A stretch of DNA of 64,000 nt from a bacterium SCSIO 12844 (GCA_024397935.1 CP073743.1:620001-684000), one strand, 5' to 3'. Positions 25,746-34,566 are shown, counted from the stretch's first letter. Made by a program: numbers and translations. Notes: generated by a model not told the origin, from the sequence alone.

Positions 25746-25797
25746 AAAGCAGGTTGGTACTCCGTAAGGCAAAAAATTCGGAATATCCGACTGCTTT
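25746..25797 (+). other. Long stem-loop downstream of hsp20
   Basis: AAAGCAG (25746-25752) pairs with CTGCTTT (25791-25797), TTGG (25754-25757) with CCGA (25787-25790), and TCCG (25761-25764) with CGGA (25779-25782), giving a segmented stem with a purine loop. It lies about 80 bp after the hsp20 stop. A shorter perfect hairpin, CGTGGC/GCCACG, is at 25689-25702. It may be a terminator or an RNA element; there is no clear T-run. Confidence 0.4.
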
Positions 25798-25887
25798 GTG
25801 TTGCTGTGGAGATAGAAATTTTAGATCTATTACACATTGATTTCACAATGTGAATAGCTTCATTTAAATTGAGATTATTTTACCATA

Positions 25888-25918
25888 CCTAAACTCAAAA
25901 CTAACTATAAATTATAAT
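25888..25918 (+). promoter_or_regulatory. Phage activator-type promoter 2 (no known gene downstream)
   Basis: CCTAAACTC (25888-25896, one change from CCCAAACTC), 16 bp, then a perfect TATAAT (25913-25918). The spacing equals that of the other three copies. Downstream, on the same strand, there is only the structured stretch at 25952-26020 and then the 3' end of the oppositely directed zur gene. Confidence 0.5.
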
Positions 25919-25951
25919 ATTCATAATCAATTAAAAAGGTACTTCTGAAAG

Positions 25952-26020
25952 CTAGTAATCCCGGGGGGTTGGGATGCGCAAGAAATATTTTCTGCGAGGA
26001 GGATGTATTTCGAGGACTAG
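25952..26020 (+). ncRNA. Candidate structured phage RNA (or cos-type site)
   Basis: A GC-rich island in AT-rich DNA. CTAGT (25952-25956) pairs with ACTAG (26016-26020), enclosing a hairpin ATCCC/GGGAT (25958-25975, loop of eight G/T) and a hairpin CGCA-GAAA/TTTC-TGCG (25977-25996). It starts about 27 bp after a phage-type promoter. It contains a 25-codon frame from 25974, but without a convincing ribosome-site spacing. An alternative is a packaging (cos) site, as GC-rich blocks upstream of lambda-type terminases often are. The rest of the 445-bp gap holds no gene. Confidence 0.35.
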
Positions 26021-26111
26021 AGTTTACTCAAGAGCCATCTATTATTTATAATAAGCTGAATAAAATTACTTAATTTATTCATTAAAAGGTTTAATCTTTT
26101 ATAGTTTATAA

Positions 26112-26531
26112 TCAACTACAGTTTGCACATAAGCCATGAATTTCGAGGTTCCATGTTTTTACTAAAAAGGTTTTGTTATCCTTAATTTTGGTGGGTATGT
26201 TAAATTTATTTAAACAGGTTTCTTTAGTTGAACCACATGAGTCACAAATTAGTATTTGTATACCTTTATGCTGGTGATCAGCATTACAGGCGATGTAACA
26301 ATTAAGGCTTTCAACTCTATGGATAAAACCATGCTTTGACCAAAAATCTATTGCCCTATAAATTGTGGGTGGTTTAATCTCTTTTTCTACGGATAAGGTT
26401 CTTAAGATATCATATGCACTAATAGGTTTATGTTGGTTAATAATGGTTTCTAATACCTGTTGTCGTGGTAGAGTAAATCTGTATTTGTTTTCTTCACAAA
26501 ATAGCTGTGCCTGCTTTAAGTAATTATTCAT
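26112..26531 (-). CDS. zur: Zur-like zinc-responsive Fur-family repressor
   Basis: 139 residues. The DNA-binding part ends with PPTIYRAIDFWSKHGFIHRVESLNCYIACN, the Zur version of the Fur family. Zinc-site candidates are visible: Cys82, His86, His88, then the C96-x2-C99 and C135-x2-C138 pairs. It is divergent from a ZIP transporter, and a Zur-box palindrome lies between them. It would repress zinc uptake when zinc is plentiful. It lies inside the prophage. Confidence 0.85.
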   Translation of the reverse strand: MNNYLKQAQLFCEENKYRFTLPRQQVLETIINQHKPISAYDILRTLSVEKEIKPPTIYRAIDFWSKHGFIHRVESLNCYIACNADHQHKGIQILICDSCGSTKETCLNKFNIPTKIKDNKTFLVKTWNLEIHGLCANCS

Positions 26532-26563
26532 GTTTAAAAATATTTAACCTTAGCCTTATCATT

Positions 26564-26583
26564 AAATTAGTATAAACTAATTT
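26564..26583. repeat. 8-bp inverted repeat upstream of zur
   Basis: AAATTAGT (26564-26571) and ACTAATTT (26576-26583) flank ATAA. A minus-strand TATACT (26574-26569) inside it could be the zur -10, so the repeat may be an operator. The role is inferred. Confidence 0.35.
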
Positions 26584-26599
26584 TTATCTTTTTTATAAC

Positions 26600-26620
26600 T
26601 GTTATATTGTAACATATAAT
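26600..26620 (+). promoter_or_regulatory. Zur box overlapping the ZIP transporter promoter
   Basis: TGTTATATTGTAACA (26600-26614) matches the palindromic core of gammaproteobacterial Zur boxes (TGTTATAnTATAACA), followed directly by TATAAT (26615-26620). Zur bound here would block the transporter promoter. It lies in the 93-192 bp divergent region between zur and the transporter, depending on the transporter start. Confidence 0.7.
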
Positions 26621-26723
26621 ATTTTTGTATATGATGCCTTACACAATTAATCATATGATAAGTTTAATAAATTTATTGTTGGGCTTATCTATAAAAATGT
26701 TATATGAAAAGGCGACTAAATCT

Positions 26724-27470
26724 ATGAATAGTTTTGAAATTTTAATGGCAATAATAATTTTTCTTCTAACAATTGTCTCAGGGATATTTCCATTTGTAAA
26801 AAGAGTTAATAACCCTGCAGGGTTTTCGTTTCCAATTGGTGAAGCACTTGCTAATGGTGTTTTTTTAGGTGCAGGTATGATTCATATGCTTGGAGATTCA
26901 GCATCTGATTTTATGGATTTACATATTGATTACCCTTATGCATTTTTAATAGCAGGGATAACCATATTATTTTTCTTATTAATTGAACATATTGGTGTGG
27001 GAGCATCAAAAAATAATAAAATGAATTCAAGTTTTATGGCAATTATGGCAACTATTATGTTATCTATACATAGTTTTTTTGCTGGCGCGGCTTTAGGAAT
27101 TTCAGCTACAACAGCGGTAGCTATTGTAATATTTATTGCCATTATAGCTCATAAATGGGCAGCAAGCTTTGCTTTATCTTTGAATATTAACCAAGCTAAA
27201 CTTAGTTTTATAGCTAGGTTAGTATTATTTTTGATTTTCTCATTGATGGCTCCTATAGGTATTTTATTTGGTCAGAGCGCACAGGTATATTTTACTAATC
27301 CATTTATTCAACCAATTTTCACAGCAATTGCTGCAGGTACTTTTATATATATGGGAACTTTACATGGATTAGATAGAGCCGTACTCATTAAAGACTGTTG
27401 TAATACCAAACAATATATGTTTGTTATTATTGGTTTTGCAATCATGGCATTAGTTGCGATTTGGACTTAA
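26724..27470 (+). CDS. ZIP-family metal transporter
   Basis: 248 residues from ATG 26724 (AAAAGG upstream, spacing a little long). In-frame ATGs at 26631, 26655 and 26697 are alternatives, but the first would be almost at the transcript start. About eight membrane helices. Helix 4 has HSFFAGAALG and helix 5 has HKWAASFAL, the ZIP metal-site positions (the second usually HE). It should import zinc or a related metal and is probably controlled by the neighbouring Zur. Confidence 0.82.
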   Translation: MNSFEILMAIIIFLLTIVSGIFPFVKRVNNPAGFSFPIGEALANGVFLGAGMIHMLGDSASDFMDLHIDYPYAFLIAGITILFFLLIEHIGVGASKNNKMNSSFMAIMATIMLSIHSFFAGAALGISATTAVAIVIFIAIIAHKWAASFALSLNINQAKLSFIARLVLFLIFSLMAPIGILFGQSAQVYFTNPFIQPIFTAIAAGTFIYMGTLHGLDRAVLIKDCCNTKQYMFVIIGFAIMALVAIWT

Positions 27471-27516
27471 CTAAATAAAGGATTTAACTAGTACAAAAAC
27501 ATCATCTCTATTTTCT

Positions 27517-27522
27517 TATAAT
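27517..27522 (+). promoter_or_regulatory. Possible -10 of the terminase operon
   Basis: TATAAT, 36 bp before the small terminase gene, with no -35 consensus. The phage box CCCAAACTC is not seen at the expected distance, so its control is unclear. Confidence 0.3.
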
Positions 27523-27557
27523 CTAGGCAATTACTATTAAGATACTAGGGGATTTTA

Positions 27558-28100
27558 ATGCCTACGATTGTAAAAGGAAAAGTTGCAACAAGGCAGCAAG
27601 CTTCAGATATTTTTGGTGTTTATGTCACAACAATTGATGATTGGGTAAGGCGAGGTTGCCCTTACCTTGAAAAAGGAGGTAGAGGCAGAGCTTGGTCATT
27701 TAACACAGCTGATTTATTCAAGTGGCGTTTACAAGAAGAAGTTAATCAGAATGAAAAAATAATGCCAAGTGGTGATGAGCTTAATTTAAAGATCAAGCAA
27801 GCAAAGTTACGTTTAACTGATGCACAAGCAGATAATGAAAAAATAAAAGCACGCTTAGCAGCTAATAAAGTGATTGATGCAGATTTAGTATCCAGTGTAT
27901 TAGCTGATATTTTTGGTTTAATGCGTAATAAATTTTTAAGTATTCCTGAACGAGTAGAATCAAGATTAGTTGGTGAAACTGATAAAGATAAGTTTAGAAA
28001 AGTACTACTTGATGAATTAAAAGAAGCCATGTTTGATATATCAGATAACTCAACCCAAACAATCAGTAAAATACTTAGTCAAGGGCAAAACAATGACTGA
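27558..28100 (+). CDS. Terminase small subunit (Nu1/DUF1441-like)
   Basis: 180 residues. The N-terminal 60 residues are a winged helix-turn-helix (TRQQASDIFGVYVTTIDDWVRRGCPYLEKGGRGRAWSF in segments), typical of Nu1-type small terminases, followed by a helical assembly region (about 75-115). It recognises the packaging site and feeds DNA to the large subunit, whose gene overlaps its end by 8 bases. Confidence 0.88.
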   Translation: MPTIVKGKVATRQQASDIFGVYVTTIDDWVRRGCPYLEKGGRGRAWSFNTADLFKWRLQEEVNQNEKIMPSGDELNLKIKQAKLRLTDAQADNEKIKARLAANKVIDADLVSSVLADIFGLMRNKFLSIPERVESRLVGETDKDKFRKVLLDELKEAMFDISDNSTQTISKILSQGQNND

Positions 28101-29853
28101 TGTACTTGCTAATCTATTAACTAAAAGCCTTCAACAGCATTTTAAACCAGTCAAAGATTTAAGCATTTCTGAATGGTCTGAACAAAACGTATATTTACCA
28201 ACAGGAGTATCAGCAGTACCAGGAAGATGGCGCACAATTGCTTATCAAAAGGAGGTATTTGAAGCGATAGAAAATCCAAAGATTAATAAGATTACATTGA
28301 TGTTTGCAGCACAAACAAGTAAGTCTTCAATTATTAATAACGCACTTGGCTACTATATCCAACATCAACCCGAATCACAAATTATGATGCAACCGTCAGA
28401 ATCTGATGTCAAAACTTGGCTTGAAACTAAATTCAATCCAATGGTAGATCATTGCCCATCAATTAGTGACTGTCTAGCTAAACCAAGAAGTAGGGAAGGT
28501 GTTAATAATCAAAAGATGAAATCCTATCACGGAGGTTTTTTGATGCTTAGCTGGGCAGGCTCACCAAATACTATGCGTGGTCGCTCTGCACCTAAAATTT
28601 ATGCTGATGAAGTTGATGGCTATGAACGAACGAGTGAAGGTCATCCAGTTAATCTGTTATGGCAACGTGCTGCAACATTTGGTAGTAAGCGTAAACTGAT
28701 TATTGCTAGTACGCCAACACATAAAGGCGCATCATTTGTTGAGATGAGTTATTTATCTGGTGATCAAAGACAATACTATTTACCATGCCCTCATTGTAAT
28801 GAATACCAAACCTTACAGTGGAAAAATGTCACATGGCAAAGTGAAAATGGTAATCATGATATTGAATCAGCCAAATATGCCTGTGAAAATTGTGGCAGTT
28901 TAATCAATGATGGTCAAAAGCTGGCGATGTTAAGACAAGGTCAATGGCGAGCTAAAATGCCATTTAATGGGCATGCAAGTTTTCATCTTAATGAGCTATA
29001 CAGTCCATTTCGCACTTTCAGCGATATTGTGCAGTCATTCTTAGAGAAAAAGCATACAGGTGATTTAAAAACGTTTGTAAATGTATCTTTAGCTGAAACA
29101 TGGGAAGAATCTGGTGAGCAAATTGAACCTAACAGTCTATTAGCAAGAGTTGAAAACTGGGATAAATTACCACTAGGTGTAGCTGTCATTACAGCTGGTA
29201 TTGATGTTCAGCAAGATCGAATTGAATTACAAGCTGTTGGCTGGGGTATTGATGAAGAATCATGGGTAATTGATTATAAAGTTTTTCATGGTGAAACAAG
29301 TGAAGATCAAGTATGGCAGGAATTAACATTATATTTAAACAAGAAAAGATATTTACATGAATGTGGTAAAAAATTACCCATAGCATTTGCCTGTCTTGAT
29401 ACAGGTGGTACTAATAATATGACATCAAAAGCTTATGATTATGTTAGACAGAGCCGAATTGGCTTACCGTTTGCCATTAAAGGTAGAGGGGGCGAATATC
29501 CGTTTGTAACCGCACCATCAAGAAAACGTGTACCCAATAAAAAAGCATTTGATCTTTATACAATTGGTACAGATGAAGGTAAAAGTATTTTATTTAATCG
29601 CCTAAAACTTGAAGAAACATCTGATGCCAGTATTATTCATTTTAATGCTGATGTCTGTGATGAACGTTATTTTTCACAGCTAACAGCAGAAAAGCGAGTA
29701 CTTAGATACCATAAAGGTTTTCCTAAATATGAATGGCAGTTGCATGCACCAGATAAACGTAATGAGGCTTTAGATACTTATATTTATTCTTTAGCAGCAC
29801 TTAGAATTACTAATGTTGATTTGGCGTTGAAGTATGAGCAAATTATTAATTAA
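28093..29853 (+). CDS. Terminase large subunit (lambda GpA family)
   Basis: 586 residues from ATG 28093; the longer frame to 28033 lies within the small-subunit gene. The start ISEWSEQNVYLP, then PGRWRTIAYQKEVFEAIENP and a modified Walker A (AAQTSKSS), is the GpA plan. A zinc-like CPHCNEYQ and CENCGSL pair lies near 235-275, and the nuclease part has VITAGIDVQQDRIELQAVGWG (about 370-390). It packages DNA and cuts at cos in lambda-like phages. Confidence 0.93.
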   Translation: MTDVLANLLTKSLQQHFKPVKDLSISEWSEQNVYLPTGVSAVPGRWRTIAYQKEVFEAIENPKINKITLMFAAQTSKSSIINNALGYYIQHQPESQIMMQPSESDVKTWLETKFNPMVDHCPSISDCLAKPRSREGVNNQKMKSYHGGFLMLSWAGSPNTMRGRSAPKIYADEVDGYERTSEGHPVNLLWQRAATFGSKRKLIIASTPTHKGASFVEMSYLSGDQRQYYLPCPHCNEYQTLQWKNVTWQSENGNHDIESAKYACENCGSLINDGQKLAMLRQGQWRAKMPFNGHASFHLNELYSPFRTFSDIVQSFLEKKHTGDLKTFVNVSLAETWEESGEQIEPNSLLARVENWDKLPLGVAVITAGIDVQQDRIELQAVGWGIDEESWVIDYKVFHGETSEDQVWQELTLYLNKKRYLHECGKKLPIAFACLDTGGTNNMTSKAYDYVRQSRIGLPFAIKGRGGEYPFVTAPSRKRVPNKKAFDLYTIGTDEGKSILFNRLKLEETSDASIIHFNADVCDERYFSQLTAEKRVLRYHKGFPKYEWQLHAPDKRNEALDTYIYSLAALRITNVDLALKYEQIIN

Positions 29854-29953
29854 GTATATTATCTGTTGAAATGGTATGTATCATCAGTTTATACGTGAAT
29901 TGGATTTTAAACTAGACTTATTTTATATATTTAAAATTGAAGGTTAAATATGA

Positions 29954-30847
29954 ATGAAGAGAATACAATACTTGTATCACTATACAAATATTAATGCACT
30001 TAAAGGTATTTTAAGAAGCAAAACACTATGGTTAACTTCATGCGAAAATTATACAGATGTTGAGGCAGAAGATCGTGCACTTAAAGAAGTTATTAATTAT
30101 GGGTTGAATAATGAGCAAATATTTAAGGAAGTTATCGTTGGGCATTTAAATATATATGCAGACTTAGATGAAGACAATCATGAAAAAATTATTAATGAAG
30201 TTGTTAAATTAAGAAAAAATACTTATATGCTTTGTTTATCAGAAACTAAAGATAATAAACACTTATGGGATAACTATGCTAACAAAAATGATAATGGTGT
30301 TATTCTTGAATTAGATCGAGGGTATTTACCACATATGAAGACTAAAGCAGGTTATAAAAATTATACCCTTACATCGAGTGTTAATGGAAAAAGATCATCT
30401 GAGTATAGACTTGTAGATATGGTTTATGGTAGAGATAAGTTCATTGAAGCAATTCAAGCTTACTTCAAGTCATCTTGTCCGTTAGTTTTGCCTTTTTACA
30501 TCGATGAGTATAAAGATATTCAATATGAAGCTGAAAAAGAAAAGAGGCTTCTAGTTTATGTTTCAGATACAGGACCTAAATCTAGGAATTCATTATCATT
30601 TAAGATTGACGGAAAATTTGAAAATGATGATGAAGAAACTTTTAATCAGAGAAATATAATTTATAATGAAACGGATAATCGATTTGAATTAAAACTGACA
30701 GCAGAATCTTATAAATCCAATTACAACTTTATAGATCAGACATGTGCTGTAAGAAAAGTTTATTGTAAATCGTCAGAAATCTTAAAATTGCTTAATAAAT
30801 TAAAAAGAAGCGTTAATGGTGATTTTATGATAGAAAAAATCAATTAA
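29954..30847 (+). CDS. DUF2971 protein inside the packaging operon
   Basis: 297 residues. The family features are LYHYTNINALKGILRSKTLWLTS at the start and YMLCLSETKDNKHLWDNYANKNDNGVILELD near 93-122. The N-terminal H-Y-T pattern recalls ADP-ribosyltransferase-like enzymes such as DarT, but this is only a resemblance. It interrupts the usual terminase-gpW-portal order, with gaps of about 100 bp on both sides, as lysogenic-conversion genes do. A role in defence against other phages is possible, not shown. Confidence 0.7.
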   Translation: MKRIQYLYHYTNINALKGILRSKTLWLTSCENYTDVEAEDRALKEVINYGLNNEQIFKEVIVGHLNIYADLDEDNHEKIINEVVKLRKNTYMLCLSETKDNKHLWDNYANKNDNGVILELDRGYLPHMKTKAGYKNYTLTSSVNGKRSSEYRLVDMVYGRDKFIEAIQAYFKSSCPLVLPFYIDEYKDIQYEAEKEKRLLVYVSDTGPKSRNSLSFKIDGKFENDDEETFNQRNIIYNETDNRFELKLTAESYKSNYNFIDQTCAVRKVYCKSSEILKLLNKLKRSVNGDFMIEKIN

Positions 30848-30920
30848 GTTAGTTCGCTTTTAATAATTAGCTGAATTCTTCTTTAAGGACATACATTATT
30901 TCAACTGAATTTTAATCTTA

Positions 30921-30951
30921 CCCAAACTCCCTCAATTTAACCCTATACAAT
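30921..30951 (+). promoter_or_regulatory. Phage activator-type promoter 3 (head genes)
   Basis: CCCAAACTCCCT (30921-30932) with TACAAT at 30946-30951, 25 bp from the first C. The 12-bp box is identical to that at 37363-37374. It lies directly before the gpW-portal-capsid genes. Confidence 0.6.
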
Positions 30952-30974
30952 AACCCTAAGATATGGGGGAATGT

Positions 30975-31223
30975 ATGGATATCGAAGAAGAATTACAACA
31001 AAAACGAGCAGAGCTTGAAAGTATTAGATCATCAATTAGTAAGCTTTTAAGTAATGGTGGGGTTGCATCTTATGCTGCTGGGGGGAGTACAGTTGGTTAT
31101 CGAAACTTACCTGAATTACGAGCTGAAGAAAGAAAAATTTTAGCTGCTATAGATTCACTTGAACGAATTAAGTCAGGTAAACAGCAATCTAATTTCATTA
31201 CCTCAAGCTTTAAGGTGATGTAA
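30975..31223 (+). CDS. gpW-like head-tail joining protein
   Basis: 82 residues from ATG 30975 (GGGGGA upstream); an upstream ATG at 30963 lacks a ribosome site. A helical hairpin with ASYAAGGSTVGYRNLPELRAEERKIL in the middle is the plan of small gpW-like proteins that lie between terminase and portal genes in lambda-type phages. Its last base overlaps the portal start. Confidence 0.6.
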   Translation: MDIEEELQQKRAELESIRSSISKLLSNGGVASYAAGGSTVGYRNLPELRAEERKILAAIDSLERIKSGKQQSNFITSSFKVM

Positions 31224-32707
31224 TGAAGTTATTATCACGATTTAAGCGCAATAAGACAGTTAACAAAAATATTCATCATTCTTTACCACCAATATATAAC
31301 CGTGGTTATGAATCAGCAACATCACAATTATTGCGTGATGTTTTTACAGGTGGTAATGTCGATGAAGTCATTGAAGGCCAATCAAGTGCTATTTTACGAC
31401 GCGCACGAGAAGCCTATGCCAATAATGATTATGTCAAAGGTTATATCTCACAAGCCTGTACCAATATTATTGGTCATCAAGGCATACGTATTCAATGTAA
31501 AACCAAACGCAAACGATTAAATGACTTAACTGAAGCTGCTTTTAATCGCTGGGCTAGAAAAGGTAACTGTGATGTCTCTGGTAGCTTATCTTTTATCGAT
31601 ATTCAGCTTTTATGTGTGCGTTCTTTGTTAAGAGATGGTGAATTTTTTATTATTAAACATGTGATTGATGGTCAATTGCAATTACAGCTAATTGATAACT
31701 CACGTATTGATGTGACTAAACGTGCAACGCTAGCAAATGGCAAAAAAATCATCAATGGTATTGAAGTTACTCGCTTCGGTAGGCCAATAGCCTATTATTT
31801 AACGGATGATACTGAAAGTACTCAAAGGATACCTGCTAAAAATATCATTCATGGCTTTATCTCTGAATATGTAGGTCAAAAACGCGGTATTTCATCGATT
31901 GCAACGGCATTAATTCGTCTTGGTTTATTAAAAGAATTTGAAACATCAGCTGTTGATAATGCAAGAAGTAATGCTAAGAGCATTGGATTTTTAAACTTAC
32001 CAGAAAATGAAATTGATTATAATGCATTGGCTGATCGAGATGATAAAGCATATGATCATTCATTTGAGATGAAAGCCGTTGATGATCGTGCGCAGTTTCA
32101 TTTATTAAAACCAGGCTATAAGCTATCAACATTTAATAGTCAGTTTCCAAGTACTACCTTTGCACCATTTAAAGAATCTATTTTAAAAGCGATTAGCTCA
32201 AGTTTAGGTTATGGCATTAATTATATTAATTTGGGGAATGATTTAAGTAATGTTAATTATTCTAGTGCAAGACAAGGCTTATTGAATGAACGTGATGCAT
32301 GGAAAATGCTGCAAACGTTAATCATTGATTCATTAGTAAGAGAAGTATTTGAAAGCTGGTTAGAAGTTGAATATCTATCAGGTAGATTAGGTAATATCAG
32401 TGAGATTACTTTTAATCAGTTAATCGATACGGTTAAATTTCAAACGCGTAATTTTCCTTGGATTGACCCACTTAAAGATGCTAAAGGCACAACCGAGAAT
32501 ATTAATAACAAAACAACTAGTACTTCACAAGAAATTATCAATGCTGGTGGTGATGTAGAAGAAATATATGCTCAACAAATTGCAGATGCAGAGCATCAAG
32601 TAAAGCTAAATAAAATATTAACTCTAACAATAGATACTGAACAAGTAACCATCCAAAAACAAATTAATGAGGGGGTAGATGATGCAGAATTACTTAAAGA
32701 TGATTGA
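31223..32707 (+). CDS. Lambda-family portal protein
   Basis: 494 residues. RGYESATSQLLRDV, then ARNNDYVKGYI-like and GHQGIRIQ near the start, and FAPFKESILKAISSSLGYGINYINLGNDLSNVNYSSARQGLL (in the middle third) are lambda gpB-type portal features. It forms the dodecameric gate for DNA. Its end overlaps the capsid gene by 29 bases. Confidence 0.92.
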   Translation: MKLLSRFKRNKTVNKNIHHSLPPIYNRGYESATSQLLRDVFTGGNVDEVIEGQSSAILRRAREAYANNDYVKGYISQACTNIIGHQGIRIQCKTKRKRLNDLTEAAFNRWARKGNCDVSGSLSFIDIQLLCVRSLLRDGEFFIIKHVIDGQLQLQLIDNSRIDVTKRATLANGKKIINGIEVTRFGRPIAYYLTDDTESTQRIPAKNIIHGFISEYVGQKRGISSIATALIRLGLLKEFETSAVDNARSNAKSIGFLNLPENEIDYNALADRDDKAYDHSFEMKAVDDRAQFHLLKPGYKLSTFNSQFPSTTFAPFKESILKAISSSLGYGINYINLGNDLSNVNYSSARQGLLNERDAWKMLQTLIIDSLVREVFESWLEVEYLSGRLGNISEITFNQLIDTVKFQTRNFPWIDPLKDAKGTTENINNKTTSTSQEIINAGGDVEEIYAQQIADAEHQVKLNKILTLTIDTEQVTIQKQINEGVDDAELLKDD

Positions 32708-34556
32708 AGATAGTAAAACACTGACACGAGATTATGAATTTAATGCAACAAAAAGTAAGATTGATATTGAAAAGCGTACAGTTGAATTAAGTTTCTCAAG
32801 TAATACACCGTATCAGCGTTGGCAAGATGCATCAGAAGTATTAGATCATCGTGCTGAATCAATTGATTTAACAAGGCTTAATAATAAAGGTGCACTCTTA
32901 GTCAATCATGATTGGAATCGTCAGATTGGTGTGATTGAAGAAGCCTATCTTGACGGTAATAAGGCACGAGCTGTTGTTAAATTTTCAAAGCGTCAAGAAG
33001 CCGAAGATTTCTTTCAAGATATTCAAGATGGCATTATTGCTAATGTCTCTGTTGGTTATAGCATCAAAAAGGCGGTAGCTGATCATAATAATAAAGCTGT
33101 GATTGCTACACGATGGCAACCATTTGAAATATCACTTGTCAGTGTGCCAGCTGATATTAGTGTCGGTATTGGTCGTAATCTTGCCCAAACTGACAGTCAA
33201 GAAACAGATAAACTAAAAGAAGTTTTAAGTCATTCAAATTTAAAGTCCAAAAATGAGGGGGATAAAATGAGTCAAGCAGTCAATGAAGATAACAAAATAC
33301 AAACACGTTCATATGATGATGGTGTTAAAAGTGAAAGTAGCAGACGAGATAAAATTGATGCGCTAGCACGAGAATTTAATCAAGCTGAATTTGCCAGAAG
33401 CTATCTTACAAATGGTTCAAGCTTTGACGTATTTCAGAAAGATTTAATGCTGCATGTTCAATCTCAACAGAAAGAGCGATTAAGACAGTTAGAAAAGGAG
33501 AGCCCACAGATTGATGCAGTTAAATCTTGTGCCAGTAATATTGGCATGAGTGAAAAAGAAACACGAGAGTTTAGTTTAACACGAGCGATTCGTGCAATGA
33601 GCAATCCGCTGAGTTTAAAAGCACAAGAAGCAGCAAAATTTGAGTTTGAAGCATCAGATACAGCAAAAAGATCAATGGGTATTTATGATGACGGTGATTT
33701 TGTTATTCCGAATGATATTTTACAAAGAGACTTTAGTATTGCTAATGGTGGTGCGCCATTAGTTGGAACTGAGCTAAGAGCATCGAGCTTTATTGATCTT
33801 TTGCGTGACAAGTCAATTATGATGAATATTGCCCAGAGATTATCAGGTTTAAGGGGTAATATTGCCATACCAAGACAAACACAAGGTTCTAATATTACTT
33901 GGGTCGGTGAAAAACAAAATGTGGATGAAGGTGAATTAACCGTTGATCAGATTCATCTATCAGCAAAAAGATTAGGTGTATTTTTAGAGATATCACGAGA
34001 ATTATTAACCAATAGTTCAATTGATGCTGAGACAATGGTGCGAAATGATTTACTAGCAGCAGTAGCACAAGGTATTGATACGGCAGCTCTATATGGAACA
34101 GGTGCAGATTTTCAACCATTAGGGTTAACAAGTGTCAGTGGTATTACAGCAGCACAATATGCAGGTGAAAATCCATCTTTAAAAGACTATATCGATTTAG
34201 AGACAAGCATTGCATTACAAAATGCGGATGTTGCCAATATGCGTTATTTGATTAATCCATCATTAAGAGGTGCAGCTAAGACAACACCAAGACTACCAGA
34301 TAGTGAATTAACTGTCTGGGAACAAGGCAATACAATTAATGGTTATCAAGTTGAAGTAACCAATCAGATTAAGCCTAATCAAATTATTTTTGGTGATTTT
34401 AGTCAGTTATTGATTGGCCTTTGGGATGGCTTACGTTTAATAGTTAATCCATTTAGTTTAGATAAATCAGGGGCAATACGTATTACGGTAATGCAAAGTG
34501 TTGATATTGCAGTACGTCGTCCAGAATCATTTGCCATTGCAACGAAACAAGCTTAA
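32679..34556 (+). CDS. Fused prohead protease and HK97-type major capsid protein
   Basis: 625 residues. The first about 170 are an S78-type prohead protease (His77 in LLVNHDWNRQIG, Ser124 in ANVSVGYSI). A linker and delta-like coiled region (about 195-300) follow, then the capsid part (about 340-625: FVIPNDIL, IAIPRQT, VDEGELTVDQIHLSAKRLGVFLEISRELL in segments, IIFGDFSQLLIGLWDGL). An in-frame ATG at 33267 (residue 197) has its own GAGGGGG ribosome site, so capsid protein could also be made separately. Confidence 0.92.
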   Translation: MMQNYLKMIEDSKTLTRDYEFNATKSKIDIEKRTVELSFSSNTPYQRWQDASEVLDHRAESIDLTRLNNKGALLVNHDWNRQIGVIEEAYLDGNKARAVVKFSKRQEAEDFFQDIQDGIIANVSVGYSIKKAVADHNNKAVIATRWQPFEISLVSVPADISVGIGRNLAQTDSQETDKLKEVLSHSNLKSKNEGDKMSQAVNEDNKIQTRSYDDGVKSESSRRDKIDALAREFNQAEFARSYLTNGSSFDVFQKDLMLHVQSQQKERLRQLEKESPQIDAVKSCASNIGMSEKETREFSLTRAIRAMSNPLSLKAQEAAKFEFEASDTAKRSMGIYDDGDFVIPNDILQRDFSIANGGAPLVGTELRASSFIDLLRDKSIMMNIAQRLSGLRGNIAIPRQTQGSNITWVGEKQNVDEGELTVDQIHLSAKRLGVFLEISRELLTNSSIDAETMVRNDLLAAVAQGIDTAALYGTGADFQPLGLTSVSGITAAQYAGENPSLKDYIDLETSIALQNADVANMRYLINPSLRGAAKTTPRLPDSELTVWEQGNTINGYQVEVTNQIKPNQIIFGDFSQLLIGLWDGLRLIVNPFSLDKSGAIRITVMQSVDIAVRRPESFAIATKQA

Positions 34557-34566
34557 GGGGGAAGAT

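Noticed and set aside
25974-26051. A 25-residue gene starting at the ATG in the GC-rich stretch
   Set aside because: The upstream G-run is part of a hairpin loop, the frame is short and shows no features; a structured RNA or site is more likely.
33183-33194. Another CCCAAAC box in the capsid gene
   Set aside because: It lies inside coding sequence, lacks the following CTC, and has no TAnnAT at the right distance.
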